Shown: positions 37,141 to 47,907 of the stretch, in pieces
Numbering within the stretch: the first letter of the stretch is position 1
How the letters are laid out: every line of letters begins with the position of its first letter
Assembly (NCBI RefSeq): GCF_000801105.2
Contig: NC_079516.1
Coordinates: 27,379,043 to 27,443,042, forward strand
Reading direction: 5' to 3'
DNA: 64,000 nucleotides
Source of the DNA: Raphanus sativus
Taxonomy: Eukaryota; Streptophyta; Magnoliopsida; Brassicales; Brassicaceae
Translations under genes and position numbers: made by a program
Notes under the pieces: generated by a model
The model's input: only the letters and a program-made list of their open reading frames with translations
Databases searched by the model: none
Told to the model about the DNA's origin: nothing

Positions 37141-37500
37141 ATGAGAAGAACTCACGGGTGTTGATATGGTTTTTGTCAATGGAAAGGTTTGTATATTATA
37201 ATTTTTTTTTGTTGAAATACTTCTTCACCTGTGAAAACACCTTACTGTTTTATTCTTTTTTCACAGTTAATCATGATTCGAGGGTTTATCAATGTCCACC
37301 GACTTAATAATCTTTGGTTGCAGGTGTGTTCCATACCAGTTTCAAACCCTTTTACTCGAACATTTCAGGATCTCCGTTTGACTTCCTAAGCTATTAACGT
37401 TTTATAGATGTTGTTGGAAAAGTTATGGATATCACTACTGTTTAGAATGAAGAAACACAGAACAGTCAACGTATTATAGCAAACATACTCATTCACAGGT
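37141..37500 (+). pseudogene. Possible RPA1-like OB-fold (DUF223-type) remnant
   Basis: Broken plus-strand frames include IDVVGKVMDITTV near 37407-37443, interrupted by a stop, followed by QNSQRIIANILIH. The words D-V-V-G-K-V-x-D-I are typical of plant RPA70-like OB-fold proteins, which are abundant in Brassicaceae and often spread by Helitrons. No intact frame remains, and the assignment rests on this short motif. Confidence 0.3.
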
Positions 37501-37567
37501 CTTACCCACTTATCATTTTAATGTTGGTGAACTCTTTAAGAAAATTTCTATTGCCGTTAAATGATAT

Positions 37568-37773
37568 GAGTCACACAAAGCTGATGTATAGAGCCTAACA
37601 AAGTTTCATGTATTTGATTTTGTGGACATTAAAATATATGTATACCAACAATCACTTATTAACAGGTCTCCTTAAAGCTATCTTAGGATCTCATTTTTAT
37701 TTTGAAAGTGAGAGTACTACTGCCGACAGTTACTTGAAAGGGTTAGGCTCTATACATCAGCTTTGTGTGAGTC
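37568..37773. repeat. 32-bp inverted repeat with 142-bp loop
   Basis: 37568-37599 and 37742-37773 are reverse complements with one mismatch over 32 bp (arm core CACACAAAGCTGATGTATAG). A transcript would fold into a stable stem. There is no obvious terminal-repeat transposon signature such as a target duplication. Confidence 0.8.
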
Positions 37774-38274
37774 ATGTGTTCATAGATATTGTGGGGAAGA
37801 CCATTATGCTTTCACATTAAAAATTCACATCAAAGCATCAGTTTTCACCATAGCTCGCATATTTGATCGTAAATCGTAACCAAGTTCCCCCTCTTAACTT
37901 TGTTGTCTAGGTTTGATGTCTCATTTTAAAAACTATCTTACTCATAGTTACATTTCTAATTGCTCTATTCACTGACACTTTCACATGGTGTTGATGACAA
38001 TCTCTATGATGACTGGAGTTGTGAAAACATGTCTTGCAGCAGGTGGACAAATTGGTGTTCATGTTAATAGCCCAGAAGTAACAATGACGTTGTTGTACGC
38101 CATCATGGAGAGGTTCCACTAACTTAAAAACCGAAACGATATCCAAATTAAATAGACATAATATCTTTTTATTTTAAGAAATAATGAAATTAATAATCTC
38201 ATTATGCGCTATGCAGGGGTTATTACCTAGTTAAGAGTAGTATACCAAAGACAACCTTATAATTTAACAAGTAA
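37774..38274. other. Intergenic, no gene seen
   Basis: No recognisable gene. This lies between the inverted repeat and the 3' end of the minus-strand Helitron. Confidence 0.4.
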
Positions 38275-38952
38275 CTAGATCTGGACCCGCACAACCGTGC
38301 GGGTATTTGATTTATATAATTACTATATATTTTAAGGTTGCTTATATATTTAAATGTGTATATCTTTTTTATATAATAATTTTACATTTTTTATACTGTA
38401 AATTAATTAATTATTTCAAATCATCACATATATATTGCTTTTAGAATTTATTTGTTCTACTGAATTTGCATTTGCTAATAAAACCAATTTTTTAATTTGT
38501 TTCTAAAAATATTTTACCAATATTTTTATGCATATACGTTTTAGATAATATATTATTATATATAAAAATTTCTAAGATATGTTAATGTTTAGATATGTAT
38601 TATATAATTTTCCTAACATGATTATGATTTTAAATTAGATAAAAATATGATATAATTTTAATTTTTCATTTTATAAACAATAAATTAATATATTAATGTA
38701 TAATATTATTTCAAATTTCGAAATTAATGAAAATATTTAGATATAATATAAAATTAATTAGTTACAGAATATTAATAGGAAATAAGTTAGCATTACCTAG
38801 ATTCTAGGAATAATTTAAAATTTAATGGCAACTTATGTAATATACACATGAACAAAATTTATGATTAGGATATTGTAAAATAATAATAAAAATATATTTA
38901 ATAAAAAAATTACACATGAAATGAGTTGTGATTTCTATTTTAATATATAAGA
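38275..38952 (-). mobile_element. Non-autonomous Helitron, 678 bp, both ends present
   Basis: On the minus strand the 5' end is TCTTATATATTAAAATAGAA (from 38952), preceded by A. The 3' end is CTAG at 38278-38275, followed by T. A perfect 8-bp hairpin ACCCGCAC/GTGCGGGT with a 4-nt loop (38285-38304) lies 6 bp inside the 3' CTAG. These are the three diagnostic Helitron marks: TC start, terminal hairpin with CTRR end, and A|T insertion. The interior is AT-rich without coding capacity. The 5' end is 167 bp from the DPH3 start codon, so it lies in or beside that gene's promoter. Confidence 0.85.
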
Positions 38953-39119
38953 TGGGGTTATTCGGTGATAATTCATAAAGTTCATGGACTAAATAAAACA
39001 ATTATTAAAATATATATAACTCACGGTCTTCACAACTTCGAATATATCATCACATTTAACGTAGCGGCGGAGCTCACATCCACAGTGTGCCCTAAATTTC
39101 TACCGGCGAGGGTAAAGCG

Positions 39120-39365
39120 ATGTCGTACGATGATGTAGAGATAGAGGATATGGAGTGGAACGAAGAGATTCAAGCGTACACGTACCCCTGCCCTTGTGGC
39201 GATTTGTTCCAGATCACGAAGGAGGATCTACGTCTCGGCGAGGAGATCGCCAATTGCCCAAGCTGCTCCCTCTATATCACCGTCATCTACAACATGGAGG
39301 ACTTTCAGAACGATACCAAGAAGATTAACGAACCTAAAAGTCGTCAAGCCGTCGCCGTCGCCTGA
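39120..39365 (+). CDS. DPH3: DPH3 / CSL zinc-finger protein, 81 residues
   Basis: A small single-exon protein. DPH3 (Kti11) is a zinc/iron electron-donor subunit needed with DPH1/DPH2 for the first step of diphthamide synthesis on elongation factor 2, and in yeast for Elongator-dependent tRNA wobble modification. It acts in the cytosol. The sequence begins MSYDDVEIEDMEW and carries the metal site C24-x-C26 ... C46-x2-C49 followed by S-L, the CSL motif. Length and spacing fit the family, with an extra short C-terminal tail. The upstream 167 bp up to the Helitron is the only native promoter DNA left next to the gene. A. thaliana has a CSL zinc-finger gene remembered as At2g15910, next to the sorting nexin that is also in this window. 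Confidence 0.93.
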   Translation: MSYDDVEIEDMEWNEEIQAYTYPCPCGDLFQITKEDLRLGEEIANCPSCSLYITVIYNMEDFQNDTKKINEPKSRQAVAVA

Positions 39366-40204
39366 GGTCAATCTCCCAAATTTGATTTCGGATTCAATAC
39401 TTTCTGCCTAGACGGGAATGGGTTTTTGAAACTGTGTGTTAAAGTGCGAAGCTTTGATTGAATGAATGGTTGAGAGTTAGATTTTGATTGAGCTTAGTAC
39501 TTGTTTTAGCCGTTTGTTGTTGTGTTTGAGTTGGAAGAAGATGAAGCTATTTTCTTTCTTTAGGTTTTAAATACTCAAATGACAAATCTGTGTGTCTATC
39601 CGAATCCTTCTCCAAGTGGAAACTTTTGAAATCTGAATGTTTGTTTCCTTTTCTGGAAAATTTGTTGCTTTGGATTTGATGAGGATCGAAACTGTTGTTA
39701 AGAGGCTACAACTTTTGCAGTTAGGTGGTGTGAAATAAGTAGACTTGTTGGATGTTAGCAAGTTCTCAGTCTTATCCAAAGTTTGGTCGAAAAGCAATAT
39801 TGATGTCTCCTTTGGAGTTAGGAGCCAAAATTAGTGTTTGTGCGCTTTTAGTTTTCTTTGAAAGAGTAGATAATTTAAGTATTTTTTCACGTAACGAAAC
39901 CAAACACCTTAAAACCTTATGCACAGGCTGCTCTTTTTTGGATTACTTACATGAGAATATGTTTGCTTTTCTGTGCAGATTGTAGAATGTCATGTATCAT
40001 CGGTTGGGAGATTATTGGAGAACAGCAGGAGAGATTGTTCTCGTGCAAAAGTTTTGGAAACCATATTGGAAGTGTGTCACCATCCTTAGATTATGAGTAT
40101 TATTATTACATTAACCTCATGTATAAACAAGTAAACAAAGTTGGTTGTGTTGCTGGTCATTGATGATTATTTTTGAAAGAGCAATTATTGTGCTTTTTGC
40201 ATAC
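39366..40204. other. DPH3 downstream region, no further gene seen
   Basis: The first few hundred bases should be the DPH3 3' untranslated region. Short frames after that show no recognisable domain. Confidence 0.5.
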
Positions 40205-40480
40205 GTTCTTTTTTTTGATAAACCCTATTGGCTGATCCGGTCGGCCCCGGGAAGAATTCACTTAGTGTTACAGAGTAGACTGGCTACCACATTGCCTAAC
40301 CCGAGTTTGGAATACTTTCCGACTAATGCTAGGGAGAGAACCCATCATCTGTTACGATCCACCATGTAAACCATTTGGATGAAAGTCCAAGTCCAGACTG
40401 GTCAAGTGATGATAATTTAGTTTCTAGGGAAAATCGAACCTAGAACGGGTACACACCAAGAAAATGCAACTTAGCATCTC
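40205..40480 (-). mobile_element. Possible SINE on the minus strand
   Basis: Read on the minus strand, a B-box-like AGGTTCGATTTTCC lies near 40427-40442, close to the putative 5' head at about 40480. The far end runs into an A-run (complement of the T-run at 40208-40216). That order, an internal Pol III box near the head and an A-tail, fits a SINE. A clear A box and target duplication were not established. Confidence 0.35.
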
Positions 40481-40583
40481 TTGGTGTGTATTATATGGCA
40501 ACATTGCCTATCTTACCTGGGTGTTTATGAGCTTTGAAATTTTGATGAAGCAGACTAATAAGAAAATGCAACTTAGCATCTCT
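40458..40583. repeat. 24-bp direct repeat, 102 bp apart
   Basis: An identical 24-bp block starting AAGAAAATGCAACTTAGC occurs at 40458-40481 and 40560-40583. It is either a long duplicated target flanking a 78-bp insert or a partial duplication of the SINE-like head. Confidence 0.8.
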
Positions 40584-41249
40584 AATCTACATCAAAATCT
40601 ATCTCTATATTTTTCCTAAATAGAAATATTATGATAGAAATGTGTTTTGTTCAAATATATGTTTTTCTTTTCTTTTAAAAGAAAACTACCTGCAATTTGA
40701 AAAATTTATATAATCATATTTTATTTTCTCTTTATTTAAAGTAGACATAACATAAAATTTGTAATCCGGAGGAATTCAGAATATTAGAAAATGTACCACC
40801 AATTCTCCTCGACCTCAGATTGGATAGACAAAAAAGCAATGTTACCAGTACACCACTTCGACTTTTACGTATTCTTTTATATTATAAATATATATAGCAT
40901 TTTAGTATTATTTTTTTTATAAAATTAATATTTGAGAGAAACTTGAATTCGGATTGGATAGGCTAATGAGCGAGTATGTAATCACTGAACCACTTTGATT
41001 TACATGCAAACTATTTAATTTTGTATATATATGATTGACGTAATAGAACCGACCCGAAATCCAAACCAATATTTACTAAGTACCTATTACGTATAGAACT
41101 CATTTATTCGAATATCCAGATCCGAACAGATCCAACTTGAATCTAACCCGAATATCTAAATTCCCATGCCTATTTTAAGAATCTCCTTTGCTGTTCTCAA
41201 AAGTATCTAATTTTATTTTAAATAATATTATAAGACTTCCAAATATCTG
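40584..41249. other. Intergenic with hAT-like element fragment
   Basis: AT-rich. At about 41041-41175 a run of ACCGACCCGAA / GATCCGAAC words ends in CCCATGCCTA, close to the GCCCAGGCCTA end of the elements at 56912-58306. It is probably a truncated relative. No gene seen. Confidence 0.4.
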
Positions 41250-41476
41250 TAAAATTAAATGCTTTCAAATTTAACACGTAATATAGTAGGTTTCTTCAGT
41301 TGTTTATAACTTTTAACAAAGAATTCTTTAAAATATAATAAAACATATATATATATATATATGCTTTCAAATTTAATACAAGCAATATAGTAGGTTTCTT
41401 CGGTTTTTTATAATTTTTAACAAAGAATTATATATATATATATATATTGCGAACCAAACTAGTAACTCTGAAATTT

Positions 41477-41530
41477 GTTGCTATTAATAATAATATTATG
41501 TATATACATAATATTATTATTAATAGCAAC
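41477..41530. repeat. 54-bp perfect palindrome
   Basis: Two 26-bp arms starting GTTGCTATTAATAATAATA meet at a central TA without a mismatch. The matching place in the next array copy (about 42395-42431) has a shorter, imperfect palindrome. The arms are AT-rich apart from the GTTGC/GCAAC tips. Confidence 0.9.
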
Positions 41531-43367
41531 GGATATCAAATCGTCTAACTAAGTAGCTTTTTTATAGTTTTTGTTTTTAAAGTATTCTCCAAAAACTAAA
41601 GTAACAAAATAGGTTTTATTAAAAGGATAAATGAAATTTAATCTTCATTTATAATTTAATCATAAATTGTCTATTAAATAAATAAAATAAATAAATATGA
41701 AAAGTCTAAAATAATAAAATGGAAATCATTTGTTTCGATTTTTTTTCCTTCCAAATTTCTCTTGAAAATTTTATTTTTTGAATTTTGATTTTGAGTAAGT
41801 GGTTTTTCTTTTAAAAAGTTTAGTAATAACTTTCTGAACGTGTATGATATCTTCTTGAATTTGTAATGCTTTCTTAAATTTTTAATTGATTTTTAAATAT
41901 AATCATCTTCTTGAATTTAATTTATATGCATATTTAAGAAAACATTACTCAATATAAAACATCTTTAGAAAAATTATGAAAATTCTTTTAAATATGTATG
42001 ATATATTTATAAAATTTTGATATCTATTCATGAAAGTCTTTCAATAGATTTAAGAAAATTTTATTTATGTTTAAGAATATCTTACTAAATATACATATAA
42101 TTCCAATTTATTAAGGTATTCATTAAATATATATTCATGAAGATCTTTTTAAATACGCATTTAGCAATGTATTTTTAAACCCATATTAATGAAAGTTTTC
42201 TTAAATTCAATGATTTCAAATTTTATAGTAGGTTTCTTTGGTTTTGAATTTTTAAAATTATTAAAAATTTAACAAGCAAATATCTATAAAATAATAAAGT
42301 TCAATGATTTCGAATATATATATATATATATTGGTCATCAACATAAAACATAGACTCATGACGACTCTACGAAACAAACTGGTAACTCTAAAATTCGTTG
42401 CTATTAATCATAATATTATGATTAACAGCAACAGATTTCAAATCTTCTAAATAAGTAGCCTTTTTATTTTTTTGTTTAAAAAATATTCTCTAAAAATTAA
42501 AGTAACAAAAATAGGTTTTATTAAAGGTTAAATGAACGTTTTGTCTTCATTTATAATTTAAAATTAAATATATAAAAATAAATAAATATGAAAGTCAAAA
42601 AAATAAAATCTAAAATTATCTGTTTCGATTTTGTTTTCCAAATTTCTTTTATAAAATTTATTTTTTGAATTTTTATTTTGGGTAAGTGGTTTTTCTATGA
42701 AAAAGTTTAGTCATAACTTTCTGAGCGTGTATAATATCTTCTTGAATTTGTAATGCTTTCATAAATTTGTAAATTGATTTTTAAATTTAATCATCTTCTT
42801 GAATCTAATTTATATGCATATTTAAGAAAACATTACTCAATATAAAACATCTTTCAGAAATTTATGAAAATTCCTTTGAATATGTATAATAAATTTATAA
42901 AATTTTGATATCAAAGCCTTTCAAGAGCTTTAAGAGAATTATATATATACACACATATTTAAGAATATTTTACTAAATATACATATAATTAAAATTTATT
43001 AAGGTGTTCATTAAATATATAGTCATGAAGATCTTCCTAAATACACATTTAACAATGTATTTTTTAACCCATATTAATTAAATTTTTCCTAAATTTTACA
43101 AATGTATTATATATATTTATTAATATTTTTCTAAACTTTAGGAAGATATTATTTTTTGCAGGAAAGTCTCCATAAACTCAAATTCAAGAAGATATCGTAC
43201 ACATTTAGAAAGTATCTATAATCTTTTTAAGAAAAAAATGTTTCCAATGATTGTTTTTAAGAGTTTAATTTTTTTTGAAAATTTCCTAACTTTTCTGAAA
43301 ATGATTTATTTATTTTGTATATCTACTATATGGGCGTATAATTTTCATTTACCCGTTTAATGAAATA

Positions 43368-43635
43368 CTCCCTCTGTTTTTTAAAGATGTATGTTTTAGG
43401 AATTTTTTTTGTTTCAAAAAGATGTATTTTTCATATTTTCAATGTAATTTTTGTCAACTAATTATGAATAATTGTGAATCTCAAAAACATTAATTGCATT
43501 TCTTGAAATTTTATTGGTTTAGAAATATAGGAAATATAAAATAACAAAAAACTATGCACTAATAAGTAAATTTTAATATGTTTTATTAAAAAGTGTGAAA
43601 ATCTCAAAACATGTATTATTTAAAAACAGAGGGAG
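43368..43635. mobile_element. Stowaway-type (Tc1/mariner) MITE, 268 bp
   Basis: The ends are CTCCCTCTGTTTTTTAAA and its near-perfect inverse (TTTAAAAACAGAGGGAG), flanked on each side by TA, the Tc1/mariner target. Size, the CTCCCTC start and the TA duplication are typical of plant Stowaway elements. Non-coding and non-autonomous. Confidence 0.9.
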
Positions 43636-44751
43636 TATATTTTTATAATTTTGATTCATAGAGACTACTATGTGATAAAACCTTTTAAGGCTATTTTAGG
43701 TATTTTTTATTTAAGAGTCACTAAATTAATAACAAGGACAAAATATTTTAAAATCAATAATCTAATAACACATGGTCTTATTTGAAATTTTTGACTACTT
43801 AAAATCAGTAACGAATTCTTATTAATTTTGTAGGTCAAAATGTAATTTGAATAATGATAAGGAAAATCTGTTAAATACATCTTATTTAGTTTTTGATTTT
43901 CAGTATTCTTAAAGATCAAAGTGATCAAATTAAGTTTTATAAAAATGATAAATGGCAGTTATACATTAATTTATAAATCTTGTTTAGTCATTATTTAATA
44001 TATATAGATAAATAAATATTTTTTTAAAAAAAATCATAAACAATAAAACCGAAAATATCTTCTTTTTCAAAAAAGTTTCTCAATTTTTTTTCCTAATTTG
44101 GTTTTGAATTTTTTTTTCCTAAAATAAGTTTAGAAATTAAATTCTTTCTAAATATATATGATATATTTCTGAATTTGTAATGTTTTGATTAAAGAATTGC
44201 CTTCATAAATGTGTACTTAGAATTTTAAAAGGCAATGTGTATATATATTTGTGAAGAGTTTCATAGATGTGTATAATATCTTTCTGAATTTGATTTATAT
44301 GCATTTTAAATTTCTATAATAATTTTTATAAAATTTTAGTATGAAATTCATGAAGGTCTACTTAAAAATTTTAGAAATATGTCATACATATTCAAGAATA
44401 TCTTACTTACTATACATATAATTCAAATTCAACAAGATATTCAGAAATATATATTCATGAATATCTTCTTATGAATGAGTTTCTAAATCATATTTATGAA
44501 ACTTTTGTAAATTTTATGAAGATATCATACACATTTATAAATCTAATCCTAAAATTTAAGAAGATATTATAATTATTCAGTAATATATTTTTAAATATGC
44601 ATGTAACTTAAATTCAGAAAGAATACATAATTAAGAATATCTCCTTTTAAAATAAAAATAAAAATAATTTTTTGTTCAAAAAAAATTGTTTTTGTTGAAT
44701 AAATAATTCAGAAATTTTTTATTACTACTTCCGAGTAAAATGCAGACCTTT

Positions 44752-45802
44752 GTGGAAGCATCGTATCCTAATGGTTAAGGTCTAAGGACTTCTACACCCA
44801 GGTATGAGGTTCGACTCTCAGACTATGCAACTTATTGCAGATTAACTCAAATCCAGGTTTCAAGTCCTAGAGAAAGAGCGATTTATTAGGCAACTATGCA
44901 GATTATGGAAGGAATGATTACATGCAACTATGCAGATTATGGAAAGAACAAAGAATCTTCAACATGGTGCAAGTAGAGAAATACTTGGGTTCACCCCTAG
45001 AGTGAACCTTTAGGTTCACCCAGCCAATAGAATTTCGTTATTTTATATTCAGTATGTTTTTAAAAAAGGAAACAAAGTATTGTCAAGTTTTATTATGTTT
45101 TTAAAATAAAAAATAAATAGAAAATAATAGTAGTAGCAAAAAAAAAATTTATATTTAAAATACCGTCAACAAAACACTAAACCATAAATCATAAACCCTA
45201 AACCCATGGTAAACTTTTGGATAAATCCTAAATTTTTTGATTTTTTTAAAAAATATACTTTTAAGACAATCATCAAAACACTAAACCCTAAACCCTAAAT
45301 ACTAAATCCTAAACCCTAAATAATAAACCCTAAACCCTTGGGTAAACCCTAAACCCTTGGATAAATCCTAAACTCTATGATTTAGAATTTATCCAAGTGT
45401 TTTGGATTTACCAAGGGTTTAGGGTTTATCCAAGGGTTTAGGATTTAGGATTTAGGGTTTAGTGTTGGTTGACGGTATTAAAAATATATTTTTTAAACGT
45501 GTTTTTGTTTGCAATTATTATTATTATTATTTTTTTTTTTTTTTAAAAAATATAATAAAACTTGACAATATTATGTTCCTTTTTTAAAAGATACTGAATA
45601 TGAAGTAACGAAATTCTATTGGCTGGGTGAACCTAAAGGTTCACTCTAAGGATGAACCCAAGAATTTCTCGTGCAAGTAAATCTGGTCAAGCGTGGATCT
45701 TCATAGAACGGTTCAGATGATGTACTTAGACGTAAATCTTCATAAGACATGTAGTATTGTCGGTTGTCGAATCGTCTATGTAATCTTCCTAATAATTTTA
45801 AT
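44752..45802 (+). mobile_element. tRNA-derived SINE-like element interrupted by a MITE
   Basis: Flanked by perfect 12-bp direct repeats ATGCAGACCTTT at 44740-44751 and 45803-45814. The head has a tRNA-like A box (TATCCTAATGGTTAAGG, about 44764-44780) and B box (GGTTCGACTC, 44808-44817) at tRNA-like spacing. Without the nested element at 44976-45670 and one copy of its 9-bp duplication the SINE would be about 347 bp. The 3' end is AATTTTAAT, with no long A-tail. An alternative is a tRNA pseudogene beside unrelated repeats, but the flanking duplication argues for retroposition. Confidence 0.6.
44976..45670. mobile_element. Mutator-type foldback MITE with telomere-like arms, 695 bp
   Basis: Flanked by a perfect 9-bp duplication GTGCAAGTA (44967-44975 and 45671-45679), the Mutator hallmark. 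The terminal inverted repeats extend about 80 bp or more. They start GAGAAATACTTGGGTTCA on the left and match the inverse of the right end with few differences. The inner arms carry runs of CCCTAAA-like units on the left and the inverse TTTAGGG on the right, making nearly the whole element self-complementary. Non-coding. It sits inside the SINE-like element and is therefore younger. Confidence 0.9.
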
Positions 45803-45814
45803 ATGCAGACCTTT

Positions 45815-46779
45815 GATTCTTGTCCGGATAAATCCAGGCTCCAAACCCGAATCAATTCTTGCCTCGAGATAAAATAAAAAAATTATACTAAAGGTGTTTC
45901 TTCAATATTTTAGGAGATAAAAAGATTTAAACCTATTTTCCGAATATGAACATTTATATAAGAGATACCCAAATCCTACGGCATATCGATTATTCAAGAC
46001 TTTTGTAGAGTTAATCCAGCTACAACTAGAGTTTCTATTCCAAACTGTTGTAATCCTGATTTTAAAAATTAATACAACATTAATTTTGATCAGTGTTTCT
46101 GCTTAGTATTGCTTACTTCACGTTTTCATAGTACCAACAAAGAATTAATACAAATTTACTTTAAAAGATTTTAGAAAGAAAAAATTTCCAATTGTTTTTT
46201 AAAATTTTTATATTAGTTAAATATTTATTTATAGACTAGTTTGAGAATAAATTATGTTTTGTGGCTATTTGAAGTCCTTTATCAGATAATAAAAATGATA
46301 AAAATAATAATGATAAAACTGTAATAGTACAATAGGAGAAACACTATTATGCTTTTGTTAATGGATAACTATTTTGGGAGACAAAAGATCCATTTTACCA
46401 GCCTTTTTTTTTGTGCGACTCCATTTTCCAGCCTAGATAACCGTTTGCAGCGTTTCAACCCCCATCATTTCATTGGAGGATCCTAGTCCCAGAAAAATAC
46501 ACCCTGGAAACACATTCATTTTTCATTCTTGTTCTAGTCCATTCTTCATAACATCGATAGAAAATCTTTTTTAAATTTTTTTTATATATTATGGAATTGG
46601 AAGGTACATATTCAAAGCTAATCAATGTGTAAATCCTTTTATATACATTTTTTACTGGTTCTTGATATGTTCAAAGTATTTTCTTAGGGAAGAAGAAATC
46701 ATAGGATGAGAGGAAAGAATGTTGAAATTAATAATCTGAAGAAAGATCACTACAACCATGATGATGATGATGATGGTGA
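45815..46779. other. Intergenic, no gene supported
   Basis: Mixed to AT-rich. At about 45960-46130 the sequence resembles the end of a plant LTR or leader (GTTGTAATCCTGATTTTAAA), but no partner repeat was found. 46420-46560 may be promoter or leader for the broken gene that follows. Confidence 0.4.
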
Positions 46780-47525
46780 ATGTTTTTGTCTGGAGCATCA
46801 GACAGTAACGCGGTGTACAGTCCATGTACAGACACACAAATAAGAAAAGGAGATGGTTTCACCATTGTTGTCATCTCAAGTAGAGAAGCTTTCTTTCTTG
46901 ACCAAGTCCAGCTTTCCCCTTGCGATTCTCGTCTTGGTTTAGCGGCCAAGATGGCTCACCTCTCGCTTTTTAGACCTAAGACGGATGAGATCTCTCTTCT
47001 CTCTATCGACACAAGTACGCTTAAGCCGGTAAGTGTCTCTCTCTGGCTATATGATGTAATCTCAACGAGACACAAGTCACAAAGATAAAAGTAGTAAAAA
47101 GCTATTTGGGATTTTGTTGCCTTGTGAAAAGAGTGAAGCAGGTACGCAGCAAGATCTTATCCTGTAAAGGTTGTAGATGGAAGCAGTCAAGCAACACCAT
47201 CACAGAGTTTGTAATGCATAACCCTTAAACCTGTTCAGAACAAACATTCAAATAGAGAACTGAAACATTGTCTATGGTAAGTAATGTAACTTCAGAAGGG
47301 AGTACTACAGAATCTGTTCTGGAAGAGCATTGGATGCGATTCGTGCAAAGGAGCATCTTCCTCTGTGTCTGAACGGGACAGATTGTGCGGTTCCAAAAGA
47401 AAAGTGCAAAGCTAGGGACAGACAAGAACCTTGAGTCGTTGAACTCTTGGTACGAGGTAAACGATCTGAGGCAGTGCTCGCTTACTGTGCTCTATGCAAA
47501 TGCTGTAAATTCTTGGAGTGGATGA
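46780..47525 (+). pseudogene. Broken gene with one well-preserved first exon
   Basis: I do not recognise this gene with certainty. From 46780 an open frame reads naturally (SPCDSRLGLAAKMAHLSLF, then KTDEISLLSIDTS) and ends at a strong donor CCG|GTAAGTGT at about 47029. Coding-like sequence follows in shifted frames: YAARSYPVKVVDGS near 47143-47185, and a long stretch from 47275 ending SWYEVNDLRQCSLTVLYAN that is broken by TGA at 47370-47372 and stops at 47523-47525. The exon phases do not join as they stand. It lies just downstream of the sorting nexin, tail to tail. In A. thaliana the neighbour of the sorting nexin is remembered as MEE14/CBP1, which could be checked. Confidence 0.4.
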
Positions 47526-47907
47526 CTTTTCTAAGAGAGACACATTGTAATGCAGCAGCTGCTATGTAGCTGAGGTTCCTAAATAGGTTTTTAACTTTCA
47601 TGTCTTAGCAATGATGAATAACTTGCACCTCCAAGTTTGCAGACAAAAAGAACATTTTCAATTAAGATAAATGCAAAAGAAAGAAACACACAAAAGGTTT
47701 ATATACAGAACCCTTCTGTCATTGTTGTATACAAAACCCTCGCAAATTGATGTTTTATACACAAGGAAGAATATTTAAAAGAACCCCAAAAAGCACTAAA
47801 AGCAAAAAAAAAAAAAAAGAAAAGAATCGAAGTTTAATAAAGAGAAAGATAAAGCAACTGGTTCATGTCAATCTTAGGCTACCTCCCTCATTATAAACAT
47901 GGTGCTA

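Larger units (their letters stand above)
41250..44650. repeat. Three-copy AT-rich repeat array, unit about 900 bp
   Basis: Copy A (about 41380-42190) and copy B (about 42220-43075) share long matching runs in the same order. These include AGTAAGTGGTTTTTCT-type, CTTCTTGAATTTGTAATGCT and TATGCATATTTAAGAAAAC words, plus a palindrome starting GTTGCTATTAAT. A third, more diverged copy lies at about 43930-44650. A Stowaway MITE (43368-43635) sits between B and C. No coding potential is visible and I do not recognise the family. It may be old tandem duplications of a non-coding transposon. Confidence 0.65.

Noticed and set aside
41477..41530. Palindrome as a replication origin or regulatory site
   Set aside because: No supporting context; it lies in a repeat unit and its paralogue has lost the symmetry.
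45160..45480. CCCTAAA / TTTAGGG tracts as an interstitial telomere
   Set aside because: The two tracts are inverted arms of one MITE with a 9-bp target duplication, so they moved in with the element.
45960..46130. LTR-like stretch with GTTGTAATCCTGA
   Set aside because: No second LTR, primer-binding site, polypurine tract or gag-pol coding sequence could be found.
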